NCBI GenBank assembly: GCA_027037705.1
Contig: JALVYZ010000005.1
Span: forward strand, 1-16,762
Direction: 5' to 3'
From: a bacterium
Lineage (GTDB): Bacteria > DYJV01 > JALVYZ01
DNA: 16,762 nucleotides
Both the position numbers and the translations under genes were made by a program. Positions 1-6,697 of the stretch are shown here, one piece after another. A model generated the notes under the pieces. It saw nothing but the letters and a program-made list of their open reading frames with translations, was not told where the DNA came from and did no database searches. Each line of letters starts with the position of its first letter. Within the stretch, counting starts at the first letter, position 1.

Positions 1-1
1 T

Positions 2-838
2 GGTTACACAGGCATGACCCCAGATGTTTTTGTGCAAACAGTAATAGAGTATGCTGAAAAAATAGGTTTTAAACATCCATTTTTTATTCATGCTGATCAT
101 ATTACAGTGAAAAAAGATACAGAAGAAGAAATTGAATATGCAAGAAAATTAATTGATGCGCAAATTAAAGCTGGATTCACATCATTTGCAATTGACGCAT
201 CATTTAATGAAATTCCAATAAATATAAGGATAACTACTGATTTATCTGAACCTATAAGAAAATTAGATTTAGGGCTTGAAGTTGAAGTTGGTGAAATTAA
301 AGGAATGGGTGATCATGGAGAATATTTAACTACTGTTGAAGAAGCAGTTACATATATAGAAGGTTTAAGAGATAATAATGTTTATCCTCAATTACTTGCT
401 ATAAACAATGGTTCAAAACATGGAAATTACAAACCTGGAGAAGAAGTTCATATAGACCTTAAGAGAACAGGTGAAATTTATGATGCAATTAAAAAATATG
501 GAGTTGCAATTGCACAACATGGAATTACAGGCACTCCATTGCATTTAGTAGGACAATTTGCAGATTATGGGATTAGAAAGGGAAATGTTGGTACTCATTG
601 GCAAAACATTGCTCATGAAGGATTACCAAAAGATTTATTTGAAAAAATGAAACAGTGGGCAGATGAAAATAATAAAAATATAAAATTTGCAACAAAAGTT
701 TTTAAAAATGAAATAGATAATATTCCAGAAGAAAATAAAAAAATTATAGAACAGAAAGCTTACGAAACCGCAAAAGATTTTATTAAAGCTTTTAGAGCTG
801 TGGGAAGTGCAAAATTATTATTGGAGAAACTTCTATAA
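2..838 (+). CDS. Class II fructose-bisphosphate-type aldolase, 5'-truncated by window edge
   Basis: This is the C-terminal part (about 278 residues visible) of a zinc-dependent class II ketose-bisphosphate aldolase. These cytoplasmic enzymes cleave or form fructose-1,6-bisphosphate or a related sugar bisphosphate. The frame is open from base 2 (GYTG before the first ATG at 14), so that ATG is internal and the true start lies upstream. Visible family landmarks are HADHIT (nt 89-106), which carries the catalytic Asp and a metal-ligand His; an acidic VEVGEIKG segment; NNGSKHG, with the second metal His; and QHGITGTP, with the third. The later NVGTHWQN matches the substrate-phosphate loop region. 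The stop overlaps the next start by one base (TAATG), so translation is probably coupled to the epimerase gene. Exact substrate (fructose-, tagatose- or another bisphosphate) cannot be fixed from this fragment. Confidence 0.85.
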   Translation, partial: GYTGMTPDVFVQTVIEYAEKIGFKHPFFIHADHITVKKDTEEEIEYARKLIDAQIKAGFTSFAIDASFNEIPINIRITTDLSEPIRKLDLGLEVEVGEIKGMGDHGEYLTTVEEAVTYIEGLRDNNVYPQLLAINNGSKHGNYKPGEEVHIDLKRTGEIYDAIKKYGVAIAQHGITGTPLHLVGQFADYGIRKGNVGTHWQNIAHEGLPKDLFEKMKQWADENNKNIKFATKVFKNEIDNIPEENKKIIEQKAYETAKDFIKAFRAVGSAKLLLEKLL

Positions 839-1851
839 TGAATATTTTGATAACTGGAGTTGCTGGTTTCATTGGATTCCATCTTGCAAAAAGACTTGCA
901 GAAGAGAATATATATGAAAATATAATTGGCATTGACAATTTAAATTCTTATTATGATGTTAATTTAAAAAAAGATAGATTAAAACAACTTGAACCTTATA
1001 AAAATATAAAATTTTATAAATTAGATTTAGCTGAAAAGGATAATATTTTTGAGTTATTTAAAAAATACAAATTTGATATAGTAGTAAATCTTGCTGCTCA
1101 AGCAGGTGTTAGATATTCTTTAAAAAATCCTTATGCATACATTGATTCAAATATTTTTGGATTTTTAAATATTTTAGAAGCTTGTAGACACAATCCTGTT
1201 AAGCATCTTGTTTTTGCATCATCTTCATCAGTTTATGGATTAAATGCTAAGATGCCTTTTTCTATTCATGATAATGTTGATCATCCTGTATCACTATATG
1301 CTGCAACTAAAAAGGCAAATGAATTAATGGCTCATACATATTCTCATCTTTATAAAATTCCTTCAACAGGATTGAGATTTTTTACTGTATATGGGCCATG
1401 GGGTAGACCTGATATGGCATTATTTATTTTTACTAAAGCTATTTTTGAAGGCAAGCCAATTAATGTTTTTAATTATGGCAAAATGAAAAGAGATTTTACC
1501 TATATTGATGATATTATTGAAGGTGTTGTTAGAGTTATGGATAAAATTCCTGAACCTAATTTAAATTGGGATCCATTTAATCCTGATCCAGGTACAAGTA
1601 CAGCTCCTTACAAATTATATAATATTGGAAACAACAGTCCTGTTGAATTAATGGATTTTATTTCAGCAATTGAAGATGCTGTGGGAAAAAAGGCAAAGAT
1701 CAATTTTTGTGAAATGCAAAAAGGTGATTTAGTAGCAACTTATGCAGATGTTGATGATTTAATGAAAGATGTTGGATTTAAACCTTATACTGACATAAAA
1801 GATGGTATAAAAAGGTTTGTTAAGTGGTATAGAGAATATTATAATATGTAA
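838..1851 (+). CDS. UDP-glucuronate 4-epimerase-like NAD-dependent sugar epimerase
   Basis: This 337-residue extended short-chain dehydrogenase/reductase probably interconverts UDP-glucuronate and UDP-galacturonate for surface polysaccharide. The N-terminal Rossmann fold shows GVAGFIG (residues 7-13), which binds NAD, and Asp33 in GIDNL for the adenosine ribose. The catalytic set is the Ser run at 128-131 and Tyr154-x3-Lys158 (YAATK). The stretch [16 protein letters not shown] is typical of the LpsL/CapI-type UDP-glucuronate epimerases and separates them from Gal[15 protein letters not shown] and the RDFTYIDD motif are also typical, and the length matches the family. The ATG shares a base with the aldolase stop, and no separate strong ribosome site is needed if translation is coupled. 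UDP-glucose 4-epimerase is a less likely alternative. Confidence 0.85.
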   Translation: MNILITGVAGFIGFHLAKRLAEENIYENIIGIDNLNSYYDVNLKKDRLKQLEPYKNIKFYKLDLAEKDNIFELFKKYKFDIVVNLAAQAGVRYSLKNPYAYIDSNIFGFLNILEACRHNPVKHLVFASSSSVYGLNAKMPFSIHDNVDHPVSLYAATKKANELMAHTYSHLYKIPSTGLRFFTVYGPWGRPDMALFIFTKAIFEGKPINVFNYGKMKRDFTYIDDIIEGVVRVMDKIPEPNLNWDPFNPDPGTSTAPYKLYNIGNNSPVELMDFISAIEDAVGKKAKINFCEMQKGDLVATYADVDDLMKDVGFKPYTDIKDGIKRFVKWYREYYNM

Positions 1852-1860
1852 ATAATTTGT

Positions 1861-1889
1861 TTGACAGTGATTTCTGTTTTTGTTAAATT
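1861..1889 (+). promoter_or_regulatory. Putative sigma-70 promoter for the cytidylate kinase-like gene
   Basis: A perfect -35 hexamer TTGACA (1861-1866) is followed after 17 bases by TAAATT (1884-1889), which is preceded by TG at 1881-1882 as in an extended -10. The site sits in the short gap after the epimerase gene and about 30 bases before the next start. It is called by eye from the consensus; such hexamers also occur by chance in A+T-rich DNA. Confidence 0.5.
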
Positions 1890-1920
1890 AATGTGAAAAT
1901 TTTAATAAAAAGGAGGCAAT

Positions 1921-2613
1921 ATGGCTATAATTACAATTAATGCAGAGTTTGGGACAAAAGGTATTTTTATTGCACAAAGACTTGCTGAAGAATTGGGCTA
2001 TTTTTATTTTGATCATATTATTGCTGAAGAAATAGCAAATTTAATAAAAGTAAATAAATTAGATGTTAAACAATTTGAAGAAGATAGACATGAAAATATA
2101 TTAGCAACAATTTCAAAATATTTTTCATTAGATATTTTTAAATTAAAAAAACATGAATTAAAAGAAGAAGAAAAAGAACAAAAACTTTATAGTAGAAATA
2201 TTAGAGATTCATATAAACATTTACTACCATACAGATTTGAAGCACATGGTTGGATTGATTCTGACATTTATAAAAAAATGATCTATAAAGTAATTACATC
2301 TCTTGCTAAAACAGGAGATTGTATAATTGTTGGGAGAGGAGGGAATATTATTCTTGCTGATGAACCAAATGCTTACCATTTTAGATTTGTAGCAAGTAAA
2401 GAATATAGAAGAAAAACATTAATAGAAGTTAAAGGTATTCCTGAAAAGGAAGTTGATAAATTAATGGAAAAAATTGATAAAAAATGTATTAATTACAATA
2501 AATATTATTTTAACTTTGATGTGAATGATCCTCATTATTATACAGCTGTTTTAAATGTTGAAAAATTAGGAGATGATTTAGTTGTAAAATGGATAAAACA
2601 GTTAGTTGCTTAA
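1921..2613 (+). CDS. Cytidylate kinase-like family protein
   Basis: This 230-residue P-loop NTPase resembles the cytidylate kinase-like family (the AAK/CMP-kinase-like group found as stand-alone proteins), whose physiological substrate is mostly unknown. Visible features are the N-terminal ITINAEFGTKG (residues 4-14) in the place of the family's usual REFGSGG loop, then a helix IAQRLAEELG, the central CIIVGRGGN (134-142), HFRFVAS followed by an Arg-rich lid-like segment (EYRRK), and a C-terminal DPHYYTAVLNVEKL that corresponds to the family's DP-x-x-Y-D-x-V-I-N segment. The usual basic residue before EFG is Ala8, and the loop carries Lys13. A strong AAGGAGG lies 7 bases before the ATG. A promoter precedes it and an intrinsic terminator follows, so it looks monocistronic. 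It is not the housekeeping cmk. Biological role unknown. Confidence 0.75.
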   Translation: MAIITINAEFGTKGIFIAQRLAEELGYFYFDHIIAEEIANLIKVNKLDVKQFEEDRHENILATISKYFSLDIFKLKKHELKEEEKEQKLYSRNIRDSYKHLLPYRFEAHGWIDSDIYKKMIYKVITSLAKTGDCIIVGRGGNIILADEPNAYHFRFVASKEYRRKTLIEVKGIPEKEVDKLMEKIDKKCINYNKYYFNFDVNDPHYYTAVLNVEKLGDDLVVKWIKQLVA

Positions 2614-2638
2614 AATATATAAGTATTTTGTAATAAGA

Positions 2639-2659
2639 GCTGCTCATATTTAGAGCAGC
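2639..2659 (+). other. Small inverted repeat (hairpin 1) between cytidylate kinase-like gene and iorA
   Basis: GCTGCTC (2639-2645) and GAGCAGC (2653-2659) form a perfect 7-bp stem with a 7-base loop. No T-run follows, so it is not a terminator by itself. It stands only two bases before the longer terminator stem. Confidence 0.7.
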
Positions 2660-2661
2660 AT

Positions 2662-2700
2662 AAGCCATAAGCATTAAATATATATGCTTATGGCTTTTTT
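2662..2700 (+). terminator. Strong intrinsic terminator upstream of iorA
   Basis: A perfect 13-bp stem pairs AAGCCATAAGCAT (2662-2674) with ATGCTTATGGCTT (2684-2696) around a 9-base loop and runs directly into T's (2695-2700). This is a textbook Rho-independent terminator for rightward transcription, placed 49 bases after the cytidylate kinase-like stop and 19 bases before the iorA ATG. There is no A-run on its left side, so it should not act on leftward transcription. It may instead sit in an iorA leader if that promoter lies in 2600-2635. Confidence 0.9.
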
Positions 2701-2719
2701 ATTTTAAAGGAGGTATTTA

Positions 2720-4519
2720 ATGCATAAAGAAATTTTACTGGGAAATGAAGCAGTTGCATTAGGTTTACTTGAAGGAGGTTGTAATGTAATTTCTGCATAT
2801 CCAGGTACTCCATCTTCTGAAGTATTACCTTATGCAAATCATTTAAATAAGAAATTCAATCTTCAAAGATTTGTTGAATGGTCTGTTAATGAAAAATCTG
2901 CATTTGAACTTGCTTATGCTAATGCAATTGCAGGTGGCAATTCTGCAGTTATAATGAAACAAGTTGGCTTAAATGTTGCAATGGATCCATTAATGAGCGC
3001 TGCTTACATTGGTCTAAAAGGAGCAATGGTTGTTGTAGTTGCTGATGATCCTGGCCCTTATAGTTCTCAAACAGAACAGGATACAAGATTTGCTGCAATG
3101 TTTGCAAAACTTCCAGTTTTAGATCCTTCAACTCCTCAAGAAGGAAGAGAATTTGCGAAAAAAGCATTAAAAATATCAAATAAATATGAAATTCCTGTTA
3201 TTTTAAGGTTAACAAATAGAGTTTCTCATGGGAAACAAGATATTGAATATGAAGAAATTCCTAAAATTAATTTAGATATAAAATTTGAAAAAAATCCTCA
3301 AAGATGGGCAGCGATCCCAAGATTTAGATATTTACAGCATATAGAATTAAATAACAAAATTAAAAAATTAGCCAATGAAAATGAATATTCTTTAAAAAAA
3401 TACAATGACAAAAACAAAAATCTTATAATTACAAGTGGATGCTGTTATTCTCACATAATAGATTCTTTAAAATATTTAAATTGTGAAAAAGTTGATGTTT
3501 TAAAATTAGATATGCCATATCCATTAAACATAGAAGTTTCTGATATAATAAATAACTACGAAAATATCTTAATTATAGAAGAAACTATGCCTGTTATTGA
3601 ATATCAAATTTTAAAATATAGAAATAATGTAGATGGAAGATTAACTGGAATTATTCCTGGCGAAGGAGAATTAAGTATAGACAAAATAGTTAAAATAGTA
3701 TCAGAATATTTTAAAATAAAATTTGTTCAATTTCCAGAATTTAATACTAAATCCAAAAAACCTGAACTATGTCCAGGTTGTCCACACAGGAGTTCATTTT
3801 ATGCAATTATAAAAGCTTTTCCAAAAGGAATTTATCCGAGTGATATTGGATGTTATACTTTGGGATTAAATATGAATGCTGTTGATACATGTTTATGTAT
3901 GGGAGCTACTATTAATCAGGCATCTGGTTTCTATCATGCATTTAAATCACAAAATAAAGAAATTCCTCCAATTGTAGCAACAATTGGAGATTCAACATTT
4001 TATCATAGTGGAGTGACTGCATTAATAAATTCAGTTTATAATAAATCTGCTTTTGTTCTTGTTGTTTTAGACAATGGGACAACAGCAATGACAGGTTTTC
4101 AACCTACTCCTGAAAGTGGAATTTTAAATTCAGGACATGGGAATAAGGTCCCATTAAAAGAAGTAATCAAAGGTTGTGGTATAGAAAAAATACATGTTTT
4201 AAATCCAAATAATATAAATGAAATGATAGAATGTTTAAAAGAATGTTGGGATTATTCAGTAAAAAATGAAAAAATTTCTGTAATAATTGCTAAAGAACCA
4301 TGTACATTATTGAAATTAAGAGAAAAAGATTATAAATTTATTAAAATAAAAATTAATGAAGACAAATGTACAGGTTGTCGTGTTTGTAGCGATAAATTTC
4401 AATGCCCATCATTAATTTATGATGAAAAAAGAAAAAAAGTATTTATAGATTATTCAACTTGTAATGGATGTGGTGTATGTGTTCAAGTTTGTAAATTTGA
4501 AGCAATTGAAATAGAATAG
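2720..4519 (+). CDS. iorA: Indolepyruvate:ferredoxin oxidoreductase, alpha subunit
   Basis: This 599-residue large subunit acts with IorB in the cytoplasm. The complex oxidatively decarboxylates aryl 2-oxoacids such as indolepyruvate (from aromatic amino acids) to acyl-CoA, reducing ferredoxin. Domain order: an N-terminal pyrimidine-binding region (SAYPGTPSSEVLP, about 25-37), a middle region, then the thiamine diphosphate domain with ELCPGCPHR (349-357), GDSTFYHSG (423-431) and DNGTTAMTG (451-459), the last two forming the GD...N thiamine motif. The C-terminal ferredoxin domain holds two 4Fe-4S cysteine sets: C550, C553, C556, C562 and C581, C584, C587, C591. Length is normal. AAAGGAGG lies 6 bases before the ATG. 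The iorB gene follows after 17 bases. The enzyme type is mostly found in anaerobes and archaea. A pyruvate or 2-oxoglutarate enzyme is unlikely because the fused architecture is IorA-specific. Confidence 0.96.
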   Translation: MHKEILLGNEAVALGLLEGGCNVISAYPGTPSSEVLPYANHLNKKFNLQRFVEWSVNEKSAFELAYANAIAGGNSAVIMKQVGLNVAMDPLMSAAYIGLKGAMVVVVADDPGPYSSQTEQDTRFAAMFAKLPVLDPSTPQEGREFAKKALKISNKYEIPVILRLTNRVSHGKQDIEYEEIPKINLDIKFEKNPQRWAAIPRFRYLQHIELNNKIKKLANENEYSLKKYNDKNKNLIITSGCCYSHIIDSLKYLNCEKVDVLKLDMPYPLNIEVSDIINNYENILIIEETMPVIEYQILKYRNNVDGRLTGIIPGEGELSIDKIVKIVSEYFKIKFVQFPEFNTKSKKPELCPGCPHRSSFYAIIKAFPKGIYPSDIGCYTLGLNMNAVDTCLCMGATINQASGFYHAFKSQNKEIPPIVATIGDSTFYHSGVTALINSVYNKSAFVLVVLDNGTTAMTGFQPTPESGILNSGHGNKVPLKEVIKGCGIEKIHVLNPNNINEMIECLKECWDYSVKNEKISVIIAKEPCTLLKLREKDYKFIKIKINEDKCTGCRVCSDKFQCPSLIYDEKRKKVFIDYSTCNGCGVCVQVCKFEAIEIE

Positions 4520-4536
4520 AGAAAAGAGGTGTTAAA

Positions 4537-5010
4537 ATGAATAAACAAATTATTATAAATGGAGTTGGGGGACAGGGTGTAATTTTTTTATCTCAAATAT
4601 TATCAAAAGTAACGCTAAACAAAGGATTTAAAATTAAAGTTGCAGAAACTCTTGGTATGGCAAGAAGGGGTGGTTCTGTAATATCTTTTTTAAAAATTGG
4701 GGATTATAATTCTCCTATGATTATACCAAAAGATGGAGATATTTTAATCTGTCTTCATGAAAATGAGCTTGATAATGGGTTATATTATTTAAAAGAAAAT
4801 GGTAAAATATATTTAAATTCTAATAAATATTTTGATGCTACACAAGTAGCATTAAAACATAACAATCCCAAGATGACCAATGTTATTTTTTTAGGTTACA
4901 TAACAAAAGATAGAGATTTTCCATTTTCATATGAGGAGATAATAGAAGTTTTACCTGAAAAATCTAAAAACTATTTTGACATTGGATACCATGAGTCAAA
5001 AAGTAATTAA
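4537..5010 (+). CDS. iorB: Indolepyruvate:ferredoxin oxidoreductase, beta subunit
   Basis: This is the small, gamma-type subunit that completes the IorA enzyme. It opens with IIINGVGGQGVIFLSQ (GVGGQG at residues 9-14), the nucleotide/CoA-associated fold typical of the family, and has AETLGMARRGGSV (36-48), matching the characteristic GMAxRGG motif. At 157 residues it is shorter than the roughly 180-200 usual for IorB. Both the start and the typical ending (LPEKSKNYFDIGY) are present, so the missing length is internal and this does not look like a truncation. An AAAGAGGTG ribosome site precedes the ATG. It is co-transcribed with iorA, and its last 20 bases overlap the clpS start. Confidence 0.93.
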   Translation: MNKQIIINGVGGQGVIFLSQILSKVTLNKGFKIKVAETLGMARRGGSVISFLKIGDYNSPMIIPKDGDILICLHENELDNGLYYLKENGKIYLNSNKYFDATQVALKHNNPKMTNVIFLGYITKDRDFPFSYEEIIEVLPEKSKNYFDIGYHESKSN

Positions 5011-5302
5011 AAAAACAAAAAGTAAAAGCAAAATAAAATTAGAAAAACCAAAGCTTTATAAAGTCTTAATGCATAACGATAATTACACAACAATGGAATT
5101 TGTTATTGCTATTTTACAAACTGTTTTTAATAAATCTCAAGAAGAAGCTGTTAGAATTATGCTAAAAATTCATAATAACGGAATTGGAGAATGTGGAGTT
5201 TATCCTTACGATATAGCAATATCAAAAGTAGAACTTACACATTACCTTGCAAAAAAGAATGAATTTCCGTTAAAATGTTCAATAGAGCCAGTTGAGGAAT
5301 AA
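4991..5302 (+). CDS. clpS: ATP-dependent Clp protease adaptor ClpS
   Basis: ClpS delivers N-degron substrates (and in some bacteria represses others) to the ClpAP protease by recognising a bulky N-terminal residue. The core signature MHNDNYTTMEFV holds the Asn/Asp pair, Thr and Met that line the N-degron pocket. The later KIHNNGIGECGVYPYDIA carries the conserved His/Gly region. I choose ATG 4991, giving 103 residues, close to the usual length; a TTG at 4976 would add five residues and a longer overlap. The first 20 bases overlap iorB and there is no good ribosome site, so translation is probably coupled to iorB. The N-terminal tail is Lys-rich. No clpA lies next to it, unlike the common clpS-clpA pair. 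Confidence 0.93.
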   Translation: MSQKVIKKTKSKSKIKLEKPKLYKVLMHNDNYTTMEFVIAILQTVFNKSQEEAVRIMLKIHNNGIGECGVYPYDIAISKVELTHYLAKKNEFPLKCSIEPVEE

Positions 5303-5308
5303 TTAATA

Positions 5309-5335
5309 TTGACATATTTTAGCCAAAGGTATAAG
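5309..5335 (+). promoter_or_regulatory. Putative promoter before the class V aminotransferase gene
   Basis: TTGACA (5309-5314) matches the -35 consensus and TATAAG (5330-5335) matches five of six -10 bases. The 15-base spacer is short. A second TATAAT at 5350-5355 lacks a recognisable -35. Either could start a transcript for the gene at 5382. The purine-rich GAGAGGGATAGAG just before the ATG is its likely ribosome site. Confidence 0.4.
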
Positions 5336-5381
5336 GGAGTTATGTTTTTTATAATAAATAAAAATAGAGAGGGATAGAGAA

Positions 5382-6518
5382 ATGGAAAAATGGTTTTTAT
5401 TAACACCTGGACCTACACCAGTACCAAGCGAAGTTTTATTAGAAATGGCAAATCCTATTATACATCATAGGACTGATGAATTTAAACAAATTTTTAAAGA
5501 AGTGTGTGAAGATATAAAATATTTATTTCAAACAAAAAATGATGTAATTATTTTAGCTTCCAGTGGAACAGGAGCAATGGAAGCAAGTATTAGCAATTTA
5601 TTTAATAAAGGAGATAAAGTTTTAATTATTAGAGCTGGAAAATTTGGTGATAGATGGGGTGAAATTGCTGAAAGTTATGAATTAAATCCAGTATATATTG
5701 ATGTTGAATGGGGAAATCCTGTTAATATTGATGATGTTAAGTTTAAATTAGATGAAAATCCTGATATAAAAGGGATATTCACTCAGGCAAGTGAAACTTC
5801 TACAGGAATTAAACATCCTATAAAAGAAATAGCTGAACTTGTTAGAATTAATGAAAATTGTTTATTTATAGTAGATGGAATTACTGGAGTTGGTGTGTTT
5901 GATATAAAACCAGATGAATGGGGAATAGATGTATTAATTAGCGGCTCTCAAAAAGCATTTATGTTACCTCCTGGCCTTGCTTTTATATCTTTAAGTGAAA
6001 AAGCATGGGAATTTGCTGAAAATTCTAACTTGCCCAAATATTATTTTGATTTAAAAAAAGAAAGAAAAAATTTAAAAAAAGGTCAAACTGCTTATACTCC
6101 AGCAGTTTCATTGATAATTGGATTAAAAAAGGTTCTTGAATTGGTCAAAAAAGAAGGCTTAGAAAATATATTTGAAAGAAACAAAAAATTTGCTTATGCA
6201 ACAAGAGAAGCTTTTAAAGAAATTGGATTAAAAATATTCAATGAAAAAAGCCCTTCAGAAGCAGTAACAGCAATTTTATTACCTGAAAGTGTTGATGGAC
6301 AAAAGCTTGTTAAGTTCCTTAGAGACAATTATAAAATTTCAATAGCAGGTGGACAAGAACATTTAAAAGGTAAAATTATTAGAATATCTCATATGGGCTT
6401 TATATCTCGTTTTGATTTAATTGTTGGAGTTTCTGCAGTAGAAATGGCATTAAAAGAATTTGGATATAAATTTGAATTTGGTAAAGCAACAACAAAATTA
6501 ATGGAATTGTTGGGATAG
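5382..6518 (+). CDS. Class V aminotransferase (serine-pyruvate/alanine-glyoxylate type)
   Basis: This 378-residue pyridoxal-phosphate enzyme is of the alanine-glyoxylate / serine-pyruvate aminotransferase group. Landmarks are LLTPGPTPVP at the N-terminus (residues 6-15), ASSGTGAMEA (59-68) for cofactor phosphate, FIVDGITGVG with Asp165, and SGSQKAFMLPPG, where Lys191 should carry the cofactor. A substrate-binding Arg lies in GKIIRISHMG near the C-terminus. The next gene is serA, so I infer that it transaminates the SerA product (3-phosphohydroxypyruvate) or hydroxypyruvate in serine synthesis, standing in for SerC. A glyoxylate-serine role is the alternative, and sequence alone does not decide. 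It probably has its own promoter upstream. Confidence 0.88.
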   Translation: MEKWFLLTPGPTPVPSEVLLEMANPIIHHRTDEFKQIFKEVCEDIKYLFQTKNDVIILASSGTGAMEASISNLFNKGDKVLIIRAGKFGDRWGEIAESYELNPVYIDVEWGNPVNIDDVKFKLDENPDIKGIFTQASETSTGIKHPIKEIAELVRINENCLFIVDGITGVGVFDIKPDEWGIDVLISGSQKAFMLPPGLAFISLSEKAWEFAENSNLPKYYFDLKKERKNLKKGQTAYTPAVSLIIGLKKVLELVKKEGLENIFERNKKFAYATREAFKEIGLKIFNEKSPSEAVTAILLPESVDGQKLVKFLRDNYKISIAGGQEHLKGKIIRISHMGFISRFDLIVGVSAVEMALKEFGYKFEFGKATTKLMELLG

Positions 6519-6697
6519 ATTTGAATTACAGTATGGAGTCGGGGGCAAATAAAATTAATGAATAATTAATAATGAAAAATAAAATTTGTTCATACAACAA
6601 ACAACTACTAATAACTCAAATTACAATTAATAACTATGAATTACAAAAAACTAACACTATCACCAACACTAACACTATATTATTTGGAGGATAAAAA
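6519..6697 (+). other. Non-coding, G-depleted spacer/leader between aminotransferase and serA
   Basis: I see no gene in these 179 bases. From 6589 to 6685 the plus strand has a single G (6638) against 21 C, in sharp contrast with the genes around it, which have more G than C. A GGGGG run stands at 6541-6545. A perfect 6-bp inverted repeat TTTGTT/AACAAA with a 5-base loop lies at 6585-6601. TTTGGAGG at 6683-6690 is the serA ribosome site. I found no convincing promoter here. The C-over-G bias resembles a Rho loading (rut) region or an unstructured 5' leader, but that is inference. Confidence 0.6.
6650..6678 (+). repeat. Short direct repeat in the serA leader
   Basis: ACTAACACTAT occurs at 6650-6660 and again at 6668-6678, separated by 7 bases. 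A further 9-base repeat, TGAATTACA, occurs at 6522-6530 and 6637-6645. These may be protein-binding half-sites or simply slippage products in simple-sequence DNA. Confidence 0.55.

Noticed and set aside
2949-3179. Minus-strand reading frame of 76 codons inside iorA
   Set aside because: The composition is leucine/glutamine-rich shadow translation of an A+T-rich gene, and it lies wholly within a strongly supported coding sequence.
6519-6697. The serA leader as a serine-sensing riboswitch or a remnant of a mobile element
   Set aside because: There is no stable helix framework, no terminal inverted repeats and no coding remnant; the only pairing is one 6-bp A/T-rich hairpin.
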